Part shown: positions 51,842 through 61,250 of the stretch, one piece after another
Position numbering within the stretch: position 1 is the first letter of the stretch
Layout: the number at the start of each line of letters is the position of its first letter
Notes under the pieces: generated by a model
Told to the model about the DNA's origin: nothing
Database searches by the model: none
The model's input: the letters and a program-made list of their open reading frames with translations, nothing else
DNA from: Erythrobacter insulae
Lineage (GTDB): Bacteria > Pseudomonadota > Alphaproteobacteria > Sphingomonadales > Sphingomonadaceae
Direction: 5' to 3'
Length of the DNA stretch: 64,000 nucleotides
NCBI RefSeq assembly: GCF_007004095.1
Contig: NZ_VHJK01000001.1
Location: forward strand, 562,501-626,500
Program-made: the position numbers and the translations under genes

Positions 51842-52953
51842 GCCTCAACCGTTTCTGCAAGTTCGCAGCGATCACCATCAATGGTAAGTTTCAGAAGTGG
51901 AGCGGGTACGCCGCCAAACAGTCGGTTGGCTTCGGCGGGATCGGTAGGAACAGGTTCGCCCTTCAAGCCGCGAAAATCGACGAAGCTGGAAACCAGAAGC
52001 TCGCTTGTCACAAACCAGCTGTAGCTTTGGAGAGGCTCCTCCTCAGGATTGGCGAGCACCAGGCCTGTCCCGTTGAGCGGGCGGTACTCGCCCAGAAGAC
52101 TGTCGGAGACCATGCCATACAGACCGTTGGGCGCTTGGTTCAGGTCAGGGGCGAAGGTCGAGCTCTGCGTGACCCAAAACGCGTAGTAGGAACCTTTGTG
52201 ATATACGACGTGCGCCCGCTCGAGCTCATTATTGACGCCGTCGGCATGGATCAGCGGCGGCAACAGCTTCCACCCATCGTCGGCTCGCCGGGCGATACCA
52301 ACTGCGCCGTTGTAGTGGCTGTCGGTACCGGCAAGTGAGGCCGTGAATATCAGATATTCCTGCCCGTCGGCAGGATCGCGGAAATTGGCGGGATCGCGAA
52401 ATGCCTTGATCTTGCCTGCCTCCCCTTCATGCGCGTCTGCGAGCATGTATTCCGGCGCCAATTCGCTGATTGATGCGCTGGGCGCGGTCCACGCGTCCGG
52501 AAGCCCATCTGCCCCGATAATCGCATGCGTTTCTACGAGGCGCTGTTGATAGCCTCCAGGACGCTGATTTGTCCCGGCCGCCGTAAAGTACAAGCTAACG
52601 CCTTCGCCATCGGTGACCGCAGAACCCGCCCATTCACGCTCATAGTCTACCATGAATTCAGGGAGCACGTCGCCGAGATCAAACCACTTTCCTGACCTGC
52701 GTTCGATCAGGCGAATTTTCGCCTCGAAATGGCGTAAGCTTGGATCGCCGCGATCAGGTGCAGTCAAGGCCATCCATAGTTCGCGCCCGTGGATTGACGC
52801 GACGCGGCCATCGCGGTCTTGTATCGGCCACATATCCCAATAGACGCGTCCGGCCTCAAGGGTGGCAGAACCTTTCTCTTTGATGATTGGAATGCGCGGA
52901 ATGCGTGACGCTTTAATTTTGCGCACACAATCGGCTGCCCAGGCAGTCGTCAT
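51838..52953 (-). CDS. GH68 beta-fructosidase, cytoplasmic sucrose hydrolase
   Basis: The 371-residue enzyme belongs to glycoside hydrolase family 68. The nucleophile Asp40 is in YWDMWPIQD, an RDP motif lies near residue 193 in FRDPADGQEY, and the general acid Glu245 is in ELERAHVV. EWAGSAV near 108 is also typical. It has no signal peptide and is shorter than most levansucrases, so it probably acts in the cytoplasm on imported sucrose. The fructokinase follows. Confidence 0.88.
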   Translation of the reverse strand: MTTAWAADCVRKIKASRIPRIPIIKEKGSATLEAGRVYWDMWPIQDRDGRVASIHGRELWMALTAPDRGDPSLRHFEAKIRLIERRSGKWFDLGDVLPEFMVDYEREWAGSAVTDGEGVSLYFTAAGTNQRPGGYQQRLVETHAIIGADGLPDAWTAPSASISELAPEYMLADAHEGEAGKIKAFRDPANFRDPADGQEYLIFTASLAGTDSHYNGAVGIARRADDGWKLLPPLIHADGVNNELERAHVVYHKGSYYAFWVTQSSTFAPDLNQAPNGLYGMVSDSLLGEYRPLNGTGLVLANPEEEPLQSYSWFVTSELLVSSFVDFRGLKGEPVPTDPAEANRLFGGVPAPLLKLTIDGDRCELAETVEA

Positions 52954-52986
52954 GCCAGTACCCTAAGCAAGTGGTTGGAAAAGGAA

Positions 52987-53021
52987 AGGGCCGACCAAAA
53001 GGGAGGTGTCTGGTCGGCCCT
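52987..53021 (-). terminator. Terminator after the TonB receptor gene
   Basis: AGGGCCGACCA and TGGTCGGCCCT pair over 11 bases, with a T-rich stretch after it on the minus strand. It separates the receptor gene from the GH68 gene. Confidence 0.75.
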
Positions 53022-53032
53022 AATCCGTTGCA

Positions 53033-55486
53033 TCAGAAGTCGAAACGTATCGACGCGGCGATCGTGCGGCCCGCGATGGAGCGTGCACGAACCAGGCCGT
53101 TGCCCGGGATCGCTCCTTCTTCAGCCTCAGTGTAGCCAAACTGATTGAACAGGTTCGTTGCGTTCAGCGCCAATTCGACCCGGTCAACCGGACGGATGGC
53201 GAGGAAGGCATTGACCTGGCTGTAGCCTGGCAGTTCCAGCTGGTTGTTGTCCTGCGTGAAGCTGTCCGTAGTACCGATGATGTTGGCGCCTGCTTTAAAG
53301 AAGCCATCATCATATTGTGCGGTTGCTTGGTACACGAAGTCAGCCTGACGGCGCGGCGTGTTGCCGACTAGGCCAGCGTTGAGCGAACGGACGATTTCGG
53401 AATCGGTCCATGTCACACCCGCAGAAAGCGAGAACGGACCAACTGAATAGGCACCTTCAAGCTCGATGCCCAAGGCCTCGTAGTCGGTATCAGTCAGCAG
53501 CAGCGGAGCGATTTCGACGTTGGTCTCGCTTGTCTCAGCATAGAAACCGGTGGCAAAAAGCGAAAGGCCGTTTGCCTGATATTTCAAGCCCACTTCGAGT
53601 TGGTTGACATCGGCAATCACGCCATCGTCGCCGCCAGGCAGACCGCCATCGACGGTGCTGACCGCTGGCGAGAGCAGGCTGCGGTCAGCTGTGTGACGAC
53701 CACCCTGACTGTAGCGGGCAAAGACACCCAGATCATCAGTCACAAGGTAGTTCGCACCGATCGACCATGAGAAATAGTTAAAATCATAATTGACCGGAGC
53801 AGGGCTACCCAGCGGCAGGACGCTGGTTTGTGCTTCGGCCGGACTGATATTGCCGTCATTGTCGAAATCGAAGCTGGTGACCGGACCATCGCCGGTCACC
53901 GTTCCGTTGGCATCGCCATAATCGTAGCGGATGCTGGCATCCAATGTCAGGCGGTCGAATTCGAGTGCGAGCGACGCGAACGGTGCATAGGTGCTGTAAG
54001 CAACGTCGTAGTTACGACGGCAGCAATTGCCGAAGAAGTTGGCACCAAAGCCAACCACACCGTTCTGAGTTACTGTGTTTCCGCCTGCATCTACGACGTC
54101 GACAAGCACGGCTTGTCCGTCACCCTGAACAGTCTGGACATGCGAGGTCCAGAGCCAATCAGTGTCAACGTCCTGACGCGACAGATAGAAGCCCGAAGTG
54201 AAGGTTGCCGAACCGCCGCCAAAGTCAAAATCCTTGCTTATGCGGAAATCATTGGTGACGTTGTCGAGGCTGTTCAGGCGAACATTGAAATTCACAATGT
54301 TGGCCAGCAGGCCGTTGCCGCCGATAGTAGAGGCGTCTGCTACTGAACCAGCGGTCGGACCGCTTGCGAACACAAGGCTCGAGCCCGCGCCACCGATACC
54401 GTCCGCAATGGCTTGAGCCGAGTCCGCGCCCGCCGGGAATGGCGAAACGAAGCTGCCCGCATTGTTGGCGTAACGGAAACGGTTGGTCAGTGTCCAGCCA
54501 GAGCCGACATCGATCTCTGCTTCCACCCCGAACGCCTGCGATTCAACCGAGAGACCATCACGGAAATTGTAGGTCGTAGGGTTATTGCCGCCATCAAGGG
54601 TCGTGATGGTTGTGATGAACGGGCTGTACAGCGAGTCTGTGCGCGGGTCGAAACCGGCAATGGCAGTATAGTCTGGATTGCCATCCGTACCGCCAACCGC
54701 AACTGGCTGAGGGAGAATGGTAGGAGTGCTGTCATCGAGGAATTTGGCGTGGAACCGGATATAACCGCCATCAAATTCCTTGGTAATGTTGGCTTTGACC
54801 TGGCCGCCATCATACCCGTTATAGCCGATATCACGCGGGCCTTCGCCGGTACGGAAAAAGCCACCGACGTGGAAATACAGATCGTCGGCAAGCGGGGCAC
54901 CATAGTCGAAGTCGAGACGATAGGTCTCAAAATCGACACCAATGGTGCCTTGGATTGCGCCGCCTTCACGTTGACCGGTCTTAGAGATAAAGTTGATCAC
55001 ACCGCCCGGCGCATTGGATGCGAAGGTCGATGCAGAACCACCGCGAACCGCCTCGACGCGGGCGACGTTGCGGTCTGCGCGCAGGAAGTTGTCGGCGTTA
55101 CCGAAGATAATATCACCGAACTCGAGAACGGGCAGGCCGTCTTCTTGGAGCTGGATGTAACGGGCGCCGCCAGTTGAAACGGGAATGCCGCGAACAGCGA
55201 TGTTCGCATTGCCTTCACCGCCGGACGCTTCGGCGCGAATACCGGGGATCTGACGGATAAGGTCGGCAGACGATGGCGGCGCAAGATCGGCGATTTGCTC
55301 AGCGCCTATGGAGCTCACCGATACCGAGCTTTCAAGCCGGTTCTGGCCGCGAGCAACAGCAGTAACGATAATCTCGTTGCCGGGCTCTGCAGCCTCATCG
55401 GAGGCGGCCTCCTGATCCTGCGCGAAAACGGGGGTCGAAAAGGCGCTTAGCGCAACGCCAAAGGCCAAAGCGTGACGGAATTTCAT
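53033..55486 (-). CDS. TonB-dependent receptor, probable sucrose receptor
   Basis: The 817-residue outer-membrane protein has a signal peptide (AFSTPVFAQ), a plug domain (NEIIVTAVARGQNRLESSVSVSSIGAEQIADLAPPSSADLIRQIPGIRAE), and a beta-barrel that ends in an aromatic (IRFDF). The start at 55486 has AAGGAG upstream, a strong ribosome site. Its place in the sucrose cluster and the paired LacI operators upstream suggest it imports sucrose, like SuxA of Xanthomonas, but the sugar is inferred from context. Confidence 0.85.
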   Translation of the reverse strand: MKFRHALAFGVALSAFSTPVFAQDQEAASDEAAEPGNEIIVTAVARGQNRLESSVSVSSIGAEQIADLAPPSSADLIRQIPGIRAEASGGEGNANIAVRGIPVSTGGARYIQLQEDGLPVLEFGDIIFGNADNFLRADRNVARVEAVRGGSASTFASNAPGGVINFISKTGQREGGAIQGTIGVDFETYRLDFDYGAPLADDLYFHVGGFFRTGEGPRDIGYNGYDGGQVKANITKEFDGGYIRFHAKFLDDSTPTILPQPVAVGGTDGNPDYTAIAGFDPRTDSLYSPFITTITTLDGGNNPTTYNFRDGLSVESQAFGVEAEIDVGSGWTLTNRFRYANNAGSFVSPFPAGADSAQAIADGIGGAGSSLVFASGPTAGSVADASTIGGNGLLANIVNFNVRLNSLDNVTNDFRISKDFDFGGGSATFTSGFYLSRQDVDTDWLWTSHVQTVQGDGQAVLVDVVDAGGNTVTQNGVVGFGANFFGNCCRRNYDVAYSTYAPFASLALEFDRLTLDASIRYDYGDANGTVTGDGPVTSFDFDNDGNISPAEAQTSVLPLGSPAPVNYDFNYFSWSIGANYLVTDDLGVFARYSQGGRHTADRSLLSPAVSTVDGGLPGGDDGVIADVNQLEVGLKYQANGLSLFATGFYAETSETNVEIAPLLLTDTDYEALGIELEGAYSVGPFSLSAGVTWTDSEIVRSLNAGLVGNTPRRQADFVYQATAQYDDGFFKAGANIIGTTDSFTQDNNQLELPGYSQVNAFLAIRPVDRVELALNATNLFNQFGYTEAEEGAIPGNGLVRARSIAGRTIAASIRFDF

Positions 55487-55543
55487 GAATAACTCTCCTT
55501 TGTGTTCGCACCATTTTGCGCGATTCCCATTAATGCATAATCT

Positions 55544-55563
55544 TGTTGCAATCGATTGCAACA
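55544..55563. promoter_or_regulatory. LacI-type operator 1
   Basis: TGTTGCAATCGATTGCAACA is a perfect 20-base palindrome between the TonB receptor and the MFS gene, with the TTGCAATCGATTGCAA core typical of LacI-family sites. Confidence 0.85.
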
Positions 55564-55568
55564 GCAAA

Positions 55569-55586
55569 ATTGCAAACGATTGCAAT
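55569..55586. promoter_or_regulatory. LacI-type operator 2
   Basis: ATTGCAAACGATTGCAAT differs from a perfect palindrome at one position. Its centre is 24 bases from operator 1, about two helical turns, so both may be bound on the same DNA face. Confidence 0.8.
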
Positions 55587-55656
55587 CGCGAGTAATCTAT
55601 GTCACGAAAATGCCACAACGCCGGTAACATAACGGCGAGCGAGAGGATTTGAGATT

Positions 55657-56991
55657 ATGCAAACCGCCGTAAAGCCACGGCTTTCGCTGCTGCGAATCAT
55701 TGAAATGAATATCGGGTTCTTCGGCCTGCAATTCAGTTTCGGACTGCAGCAAGCCAATATGGGGCCGATCTATGGGTTCCTCGGTGCTGATGAAGCGACC
55801 ATGCCGCTCCTTTGGTTGGCCGGCCCTATGACCGGTCTCATCATTCAACCGATTGTCGGTGCCATGAGCGATCGCACCAACACGCGTTTCGGACGGCGGA
55901 CACCCTACTTCCTGATCGGTGCAATTATCTGCACGATCAGCCTGTTCTTGATGCCGTATTCATCCACGCTCTGGATGGCCGCATCGCTGCTCTGGATCCT
56001 TGATGCTGGCAACAACATCACGATGGAGCCCTACCGCGCCTATGTCGCTGACCGCCTTGTGCCCGAACAACGGTCAGTCGGGTTCCTGACACAGAGCGCA
56101 TTTACCGGGTTGGCGCAGACTCTGTCCTATCTCGCGCCAACTTTGCTGACGGCGTTTGTCGCGCAGGACGTGCTCGACGATAATGGTATCCCTGTAATCG
56201 TCCGCATCGCGTTCATCATAGGCGCTATCCTATCGATCTCGACCATTGTCTGGTCGGTATGGCGTGTTCCCGAACTGCCAATGACCGAAGATGAAAAGGC
56301 CGTTCTCGAGCAGAAACCGCTGACCGCGAAGGACACGTTCGCAGAGATCGTCAATGCGATCCGCGACATGCCAAAGCCGATGCGCCAGCTTGCGCTTGCT
56401 ATGCTGTGCCAATGGTATGCGATGTTCGCGTACTGGCAGTACATCACTTTCGCAGTTGGCCGCTCGCTCTACGATACATCCGATCCATCTACCGCTGCGT
56501 TTCGTGAAGCCACGCTGACCACACAGCAGGCTGGCGCGCTGTACAACTTCATCGCCTTTTTGGGTGCTCTGTTGCTCATACCAATCGTGGCGCGGATCGG
56601 CGCAAGATCCGCGCACGCCATTTGCTTGTCAGCTTCAGGCACAGCCATGCTGCTCATCCCGGGTGTCGAGACACCGATGGCGCTGTTCGTCCTGATGCTG
56701 GGGATTGGCATCGGATGGGCCGGGATGATGGGCAACACATACGTGATGCTGGCAGATTCGATTCCGGCGGACCGCAACGGAATTTATATGGGCATTTTTA
56801 ACATGTTCATCGTGATCCCGATGCTTTTCCAAACGCTGACTATGCCGCTGATTTACAATCCTGTGCTGGGCGGCGATCCGCGCAATGTATTGATGCTTGG
56901 GGGTGCGCTCATGTTTGTTGGTGCCATTGCAACTCTCTTTGTCGACGCAGGACACAGAGTTCCGCGTGAACAAAAGGCGCTAGCAGGCTAA
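55657..56991 (+). CDS. MFS sugar symporter (SUT/GPH-like), probable sucrose importer
   Basis: The 444-residue protein has about twelve membrane helices. The motif GLIIQPIVGAMSDRTNTRFGRRTPYFLIGA at residues 65-94 is the SLC45/sucrose-transporter and GPH-type signature (D-R-T-x-R-x-GRRRP). It probably brings sucrose through the inner membrane with protons. It is the first gene of a two-gene unit with the LacI gene, nine bases downstream. Confidence 0.85.
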   Translation: MQTAVKPRLSLLRIIEMNIGFFGLQFSFGLQQANMGPIYGFLGADEATMPLLWLAGPMTGLIIQPIVGAMSDRTNTRFGRRTPYFLIGAIICTISLFLMPYSSTLWMAASLLWILDAGNNITMEPYRAYVADRLVPEQRSVGFLTQSAFTGLAQTLSYLAPTLLTAFVAQDVLDDNGIPVIVRIAFIIGAILSISTIVWSVWRVPELPMTEDEKAVLEQKPLTAKDTFAEIVNAIRDMPKPMRQLALAMLCQWYAMFAYWQYITFAVGRSLYDTSDPSTAAFREATLTTQQAGALYNFIAFLGALLLIPIVARIGARSAHAICLSASGTAMLLIPGVETPMALFVLMLGIGIGWAGMMGNTYVMLADSIPADRNGIYMGIFNMFIVIPMLFQTLTMPLIYNPVLGGDPRNVLMLGGALMFVGAIATLFVDAGHRVPREQKALAG

Positions 56992-57000
56992 GGAGTATCG

Positions 57001-58038
57001 ATGGCTGACACAGACGATCAAAATGGCGCAGAAAGCGCGGCCAAAGTTCGCACTCTTGCGGACCTTGCCAGAATTGCAGGCGTCTCCGCGGGGACTGTTT
57101 CGCGGGCGCTAGCGGGCAACAGTTTGGTCAATACAAAAACGCGTGAGAAGATCGAAGCAATCGCGCGCGAACACGGTTTCCGACCCAACCAGATGGCGAG
57201 CAAACTCCGCAGGCAGAAAACGGGCGTTATTGGCGTGGCGATCCCGCTCGGCCATGATGTGAGGCAACAGATCTCGGATACCTTCTTTATGACCCTGCTA
57301 GGCTATCTAGCAGACGAGCTGACCGAGAAAGCATATGACCTCATGCTGAGGCGTGTCATTCCCGCTCGGGATGAAGATTGGCTCGACCACTTCATCGGTT
57401 CGGGCATGATCGACGGCGTGATCGTGATCGGTCAGTCCGACCAGTTTGAACGGATTGAGGATGTGGCAGATGGCTATCTACCGATGGTCGTCTGGGGGAA
57501 TCATCAAGAAGGTCAGCGACACTGTGTAGTCGGTTCCAACAACCGTCTAGGCGGGAAGCTCGCCACCGAGAGGCTCATCGCGTCGGGAGCAAAGAGCCTT
57601 GCATTCTTGGGCGACACTCAACCTATAGAGTTCGCCGCCCGCTACGCTGGCGCAAAAGAAGTCGCCGCCAAAATGGGTGTGCCTATCCGCGCCCTGCCGA
57701 CGCACTTGTCTCCTGAGCGGACCGGCGAGGAAATCGCACAGCATTTGCGGGAGATCGAAGGCAAGGTCGACGGCATCTTTGCCGCAACCGACACAATCGC
57801 TGTCACCTGCCTCAAAGAACTTCGGGAACGCCGCATGGAAGTGCCCGGCCAGATTAAGATAGTCGGCTTCGACGATCTGCCAATTTCAAGTCAGACCATG
57901 CCACCTCTCACAACAGTGAGGCAAGATATCGCTGCTGGTGCAAAGGGCCTCGTGGACCTGCTGTTGCGACGCTTGGAAGGAGAAGACACAGAAAGTCTGG
58001 TTCTGCCTCCCCATCTGATCGTTCGCGAAACCGCTTGA
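57001..58038 (+). CDS. LacI family regulator of the sucrose locus
   Basis: The 345-residue protein has an N-terminal HTH (LADLARIAGVSAGTVSRALAGNSLVNTKTREKIEAIAREHGF) and a periplasmic-binding-protein-like domain (VVIGQSDQFERIEDVADGYLPMVVWGN, GKVDGIFAATDTIAVTCLKEL). It most likely binds the operators at 55544-55586 and represses the locus until sugar is present. The effector may be sucrose or a derivative. Confidence 0.9.
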   Translation: MADTDDQNGAESAAKVRTLADLARIAGVSAGTVSRALAGNSLVNTKTREKIEAIAREHGFRPNQMASKLRRQKTGVIGVAIPLGHDVRQQISDTFFMTLLGYLADELTEKAYDLMLRRVIPARDEDWLDHFIGSGMIDGVIVIGQSDQFERIEDVADGYLPMVVWGNHQEGQRHCVVGSNNRLGGKLATERLIASGAKSLAFLGDTQPIEFAARYAGAKEVAAKMGVPIRALPTHLSPERTGEEIAQHLREIEGKVDGIFAATDTIAVTCLKELRERRMEVPGQIKIVGFDDLPISSQTMPPLTTVRQDIAAGAKGLVDLLLRRLEGEDTESLVLPPHLIVRETA

Positions 58039-58160
58039 GCATTTCGAGTACGGCGAAGCGGTTCCCAGCGGGGCCTATCACTCCGGCATTTTAGTCCGAT
58101 GACGCTTTGGGAAACCCTTAATGCGGACGTTCCGCTTGCAGCCCAATTCATGCCAATTCG

Positions 58161-60154
58161 CTACAAGCCAATCTCGAACGGCTTGATCCGCTCCTTGACT
58201 AGCTCTGCTGCCTTCTCGTGTTCAGCCTGCCGATCATGATTGGTCGACTGAATTTGACCCGCCCTGACTCCTTTGGCTGCTGCAGTCCCAAGCCGTTCGG
58301 TGGTTTCAGCTGCCGAAGACTTCTCGCCTAAGTTGGTCGCAATCCCTCGCCCGACCTTGTCCCGGCTGTCGACTATCAACGTGAGCTCGTCTCGTAGGCG
58401 CGTGATCGTGACAAGGAAGTTGCGCTGCGAGAGCAATCGCCGCTCGCGACTGTCGAGCACGGCAATGCCCTTATCTGCTGTGAGGCCCTGCGCCATGTGG
58501 GCGTTGAGCGCGTAGGCGAGGTCGATCCGCTTCAACATCGCGTCATTCGGCTTCAGCTTATGCTCCATGCCGCTGGAGCTCGTGACCGTAATTCCTTCCT
58601 GATCGATCGCGGTGACTGTTGCCCGGTCTGCATTTATCATTCCGCGTTTATGGTCGCTCGCCGTCCAACGGATGGCGTCCCCGGTGTAAAGGTCGAGATC
58701 CTTTTGCTCGAACAGCTGCAATGTTTGGTCGTTGCCCTTGGCCGACAACCTCGCTGGCACGAAGCGGCGCAAATGCCCTCGCTCATCGCGAAGCGTAACA
58801 ACACCCTTCTCAGTATCGACGGCGGCGATCTCATGACTTCCGCGCCCAAGCCTATGGCGCGATTGGCGGCTTGCCACTTCAAGCACCATGCCCGGTTGAT
58901 AGTTGCGCGCGTAGCGCAATTCCTCGCGGGTCGTGTTCACACGGGATAGAACCGTAAGCCTTGCGCTCGCTGGTCCGATTTCTTCATTCGCGGCGAGGCC
59001 GGTCTGGACTGCGGTATTGATTTCAGAGCGTAGTCGGCGGCCCGCAGCAAAGACCGACGTGCGCTCGCGCTCGGCAGGCGGAAGGGACAGCCAGCGTTCC
59101 GCCGCAACGATTGCGCTCTCCTCCTGAACCTCGACGATATGATTCTTGAGGTGATCGAGGGCATCGCTGGTTTTGCCCGACTGCGCTGCTTGCTGAGCTT
59201 TCTTCAAGGTATCGGAGCGGGCGCGAAGATTGTGGTCCATGCGCGCCGTTTCGGTCCCTGCGCGCTGCGCCAAAGCGAAGGGCTTGCCCGCTTCGACAGC
59301 ACCTAATTGCTTTTCATCACCCATCAGCACAAGGCGATCCACCTTGAGCAGATTGGCAAGCCGGATCAGCCGGTCCTGGTCGCGGGTAGAAACCATTGAG
59401 GCTTCATCAAGGACGAGGATAGTGTCGCGATACTCGTCGCGCGCAGCAGCCATCTCCCCTTTGCCTGCCGAGCCATCAAGCAGCTTGCGATTCTGCCCGA
59501 GAAATCGATGCAGGGTCATCGACGGAATGCCGGTATCCTTCTCCAGCATGCGCACCAGCGTGTTCTGAACACCCAAGCCAATGACTCTCTTCCCATGCTC
59601 TTCCAGAAGCTGATTGAGTGGCTGCAGCACGCTTGATTTACCTGCTCCTGCCACACCCTGGACGGCTACAACACGATTGGTCGAAGACAGGATCAACCGG
59701 CCTGCTGCTTCCTGGCCAGCATTTAACTTCATGCCGTAGTTGATAGCTGCTGAAGCGTGCAGGTACGGTCCTGCGGTGTCCGCGTTGAGGATCGCCTGAA
59801 CTGCGCCGTTTCCCTTTTCGATCTCGGCCAACATACGGGTCTCCAGCGCCAACGCATTGGATGTGGTCAGCCACCCTTTCTGCGCGCCTCGCCCGCGTAA
59901 CAGCGCGCCCTGCTGCGCGAGTTGCCCAATGCGTTTTTCGACTGACTTCATTGTAGTCGGCAGCCCGAAATCGAGCGACGCCTTGGCAAGATCAGTTGCC
60001 GTAAACGCCGCCTCTCGTTCGGACAAATGCCGCACCGCCGATGCAACCGCGTGAGCCGTCGCAATTTCTTCCCGGCCTTTCATATGAAGCCGCTTGGGAA
60101 TGAGCGGATCGCCTTTTTTGATGCCTATTCTTTCGGCGAGGCTGGCGATCATCG
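58161..60154 (-). pseudogene. MobF relaxase C-terminal fragment (TraI/TraA-like helicase)
   Basis: This fragment encodes the helicase half of a conjugative relaxase: Walker A GVAGAGKSS near the start of the ATPase domain, Walker B DTILVLDEASMV, and LMGDEKQLGAVEAG, then the C-terminal helicase motifs. It is cut at 60154 by an IS1595-family insertion. Across the insertion the frame joins exactly to the N-terminal fragment (see findings). The gene is broken and a single ATG (58179 region of the track) is an artefact. Part of a conjugative element continuing beyond this window. Confidence 0.88.
60147..60154. repeat. Target-site duplication, left copy
   Basis: GATCATCG, identical to 63505-63512 in direct orientation; 8 bases is the IS1595-family size. 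Confidence 0.95.
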
Positions 60155-60179
60155 CGGCATTATGTAGCATCCGCACCAA
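60155..60179 (+). repeat. Terminal inverted repeat, left
   Basis: CGGCATTATGTAG plus CGCACCAA separated by 4 bases; pairs with 63480-63504. Confidence 0.9.
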
Positions 60180-60226
60180 ATACCTGACTTACGCCATCGC
60201 TGCAAGTGCCGTATGTATCGGACACG

Positions 60227-60667
60227 ATGACAGACTACATGATAAACGGCCTTGTGAAGCGCAGGGCAGAACTAGCAGGCCAGATCGCCGCTACCCACGA
60301 AACCCTATCGCAGTTGGTAAAAGACCTTGGCGCTATAGATGACGCGCTGCGAGTGGTGGCTCCCGATATGGAAGTGGAAGCCATACGGCCTAAGATGTTT
60401 CGACCACCAGAGGATTGGGCCAATAGAGGGCAAATGAGCCGCCTTGTGTTGTCCATACTGCGCCAGAGCCGCGAACCCCTCACAACCCGCGAGATCGCCG
60501 CACAAATGATGCTAGAGCGCGCTCTAGATGCAGAGGATACCAAGTTGCTTGGCTTGATGACTAAGCGCGTAGGGGCCGCTCTGCGAGTGCAGAGGGACAA
60601 AGGACGTGCCGAGGCTATGGATGGGCCGGGGAATTATTTGCTGTGGCGGGTGGTGAGCGGCATTTAG
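60227..60667 (+). CDS. Passenger gene, winged-helix-like protein
   Basis: The 146-residue protein starts at 60227 and has an N-terminal coiled-coil-like part (AELAGQIAATHETLSQLVKDLGAIDDALRVV) and a likely winged helix in the C-terminal half (QMSRLVLSILRQSREPLTTREIAAQMMLERAL...LTKRVGAALRVQRDKGRAEAM). It may be a transposon-linked regulator. Function unknown. Confidence 0.65.
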   Translation: MTDYMINGLVKRRAELAGQIAATHETLSQLVKDLGAIDDALRVVAPDMEVEAIRPKMFRPPEDWANRGQMSRLVLSILRQSREPLTTREIAAQMMLERALDAEDTKLLGLMTKRVGAALRVQRDKGRAEAMDGPGNYLLWRVVSGI

Positions 60668-60903
60668 CGAATCCGTGGAAAACACCGCAAGATGTGCGTA
60701 AGTGACTCGCAAATTTGGACTTTTCCGGATTTTATGTCCGCTGACATGATTCGGGGGCGGGCTACCGACCCAACCCCCTATCATTCCGCTTTGGTTTTTA
60801 CGCAACCGTCTGCGGGCATGAGCTGAATCAGCAACGCTTTGATGGCGTGATTTGGCGTGAAGGTCAAGACGGTTGCACAAGCCCAAGAAAGGGCAGTGTG
60901 ACT

Positions 60904-61110
60904 ATGACTAAACTTCCCAAAAACCACGGTAAAGCGTGGACACCATCAGACCTAAAGCAACTTAAAAAGCTGGCGAAAGAAAACACACCAACGCGTGTGA
61001 TTGGTTTCAAGCTTGGCCGCACCGAAAGCTCCATCTACGGGGCCGCATCAGACAATGGCGTGTCGCTTAAGCCGACTAACCAAAGTCCTTACAATCGCCG
61101 CCCGAAGTAA
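60904..61110 (+). CDS. Passenger gene, small SANT/Myb-like HTH protein
   Basis: The 68-residue protein reads WTPSDLKQLKKLAKENTPTRVIGFKLGRTESSIYGAASDNGVSLKPTNQSPY, a compact DNA-binding fold seen in many alphaproteobacteria. Its start has a purine-rich site. It overlaps the convergent 47-residue gene by 35 bases. Confidence 0.7.
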   Translation: MTKLPKNHGKAWTPSDLKQLKKLAKENTPTRVIGFKLGRTESSIYGAASDNGVSLKPTNQSPYNRRPK

Positions 61111-61219
61111 CCTTCCAGACTGCATTCTCATAGGCTTGGCGCTCACTGTCCGACCATTGATGGTTATGTTCAGTGAGTGCCAACGCTAACAGATCAAGGG
61201 CCGTCAATACCGAATTCAT
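61076..61219 (-). CDS. Passenger small protein, 47 residues
   Basis: The frame encodes a 47-residue protein (M-NSVLTALDLLALALTEHNH at its start, then QWSDSERQAYENAVWKV). It is amphipathic, with a hydrophobic N-terminal helix, and is close to the transposase gene with an inverted repeat upstream (GAGGTA/TACCTC at about 61221-61238). It is too short for standard ORF scans; the coding assignment is by sequence composition only. Confidence 0.45.
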   Translation of the reverse strand: MNSVLTALDLLALALTEHNHQWSDSERQAYENAVWKVTSGGDCKDFG

Positions 61220-61250
61220 GGAGGTAATATAATACCTCTATAGCTTTCGG

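Noticed and set aside
60161-60170. Inverted flanks ATTATGTA/TACATAAT first taken as non-matching target duplications
   Set aside because: They belong to the terminal inverted repeats; the true duplication is GATCATCG outside them.
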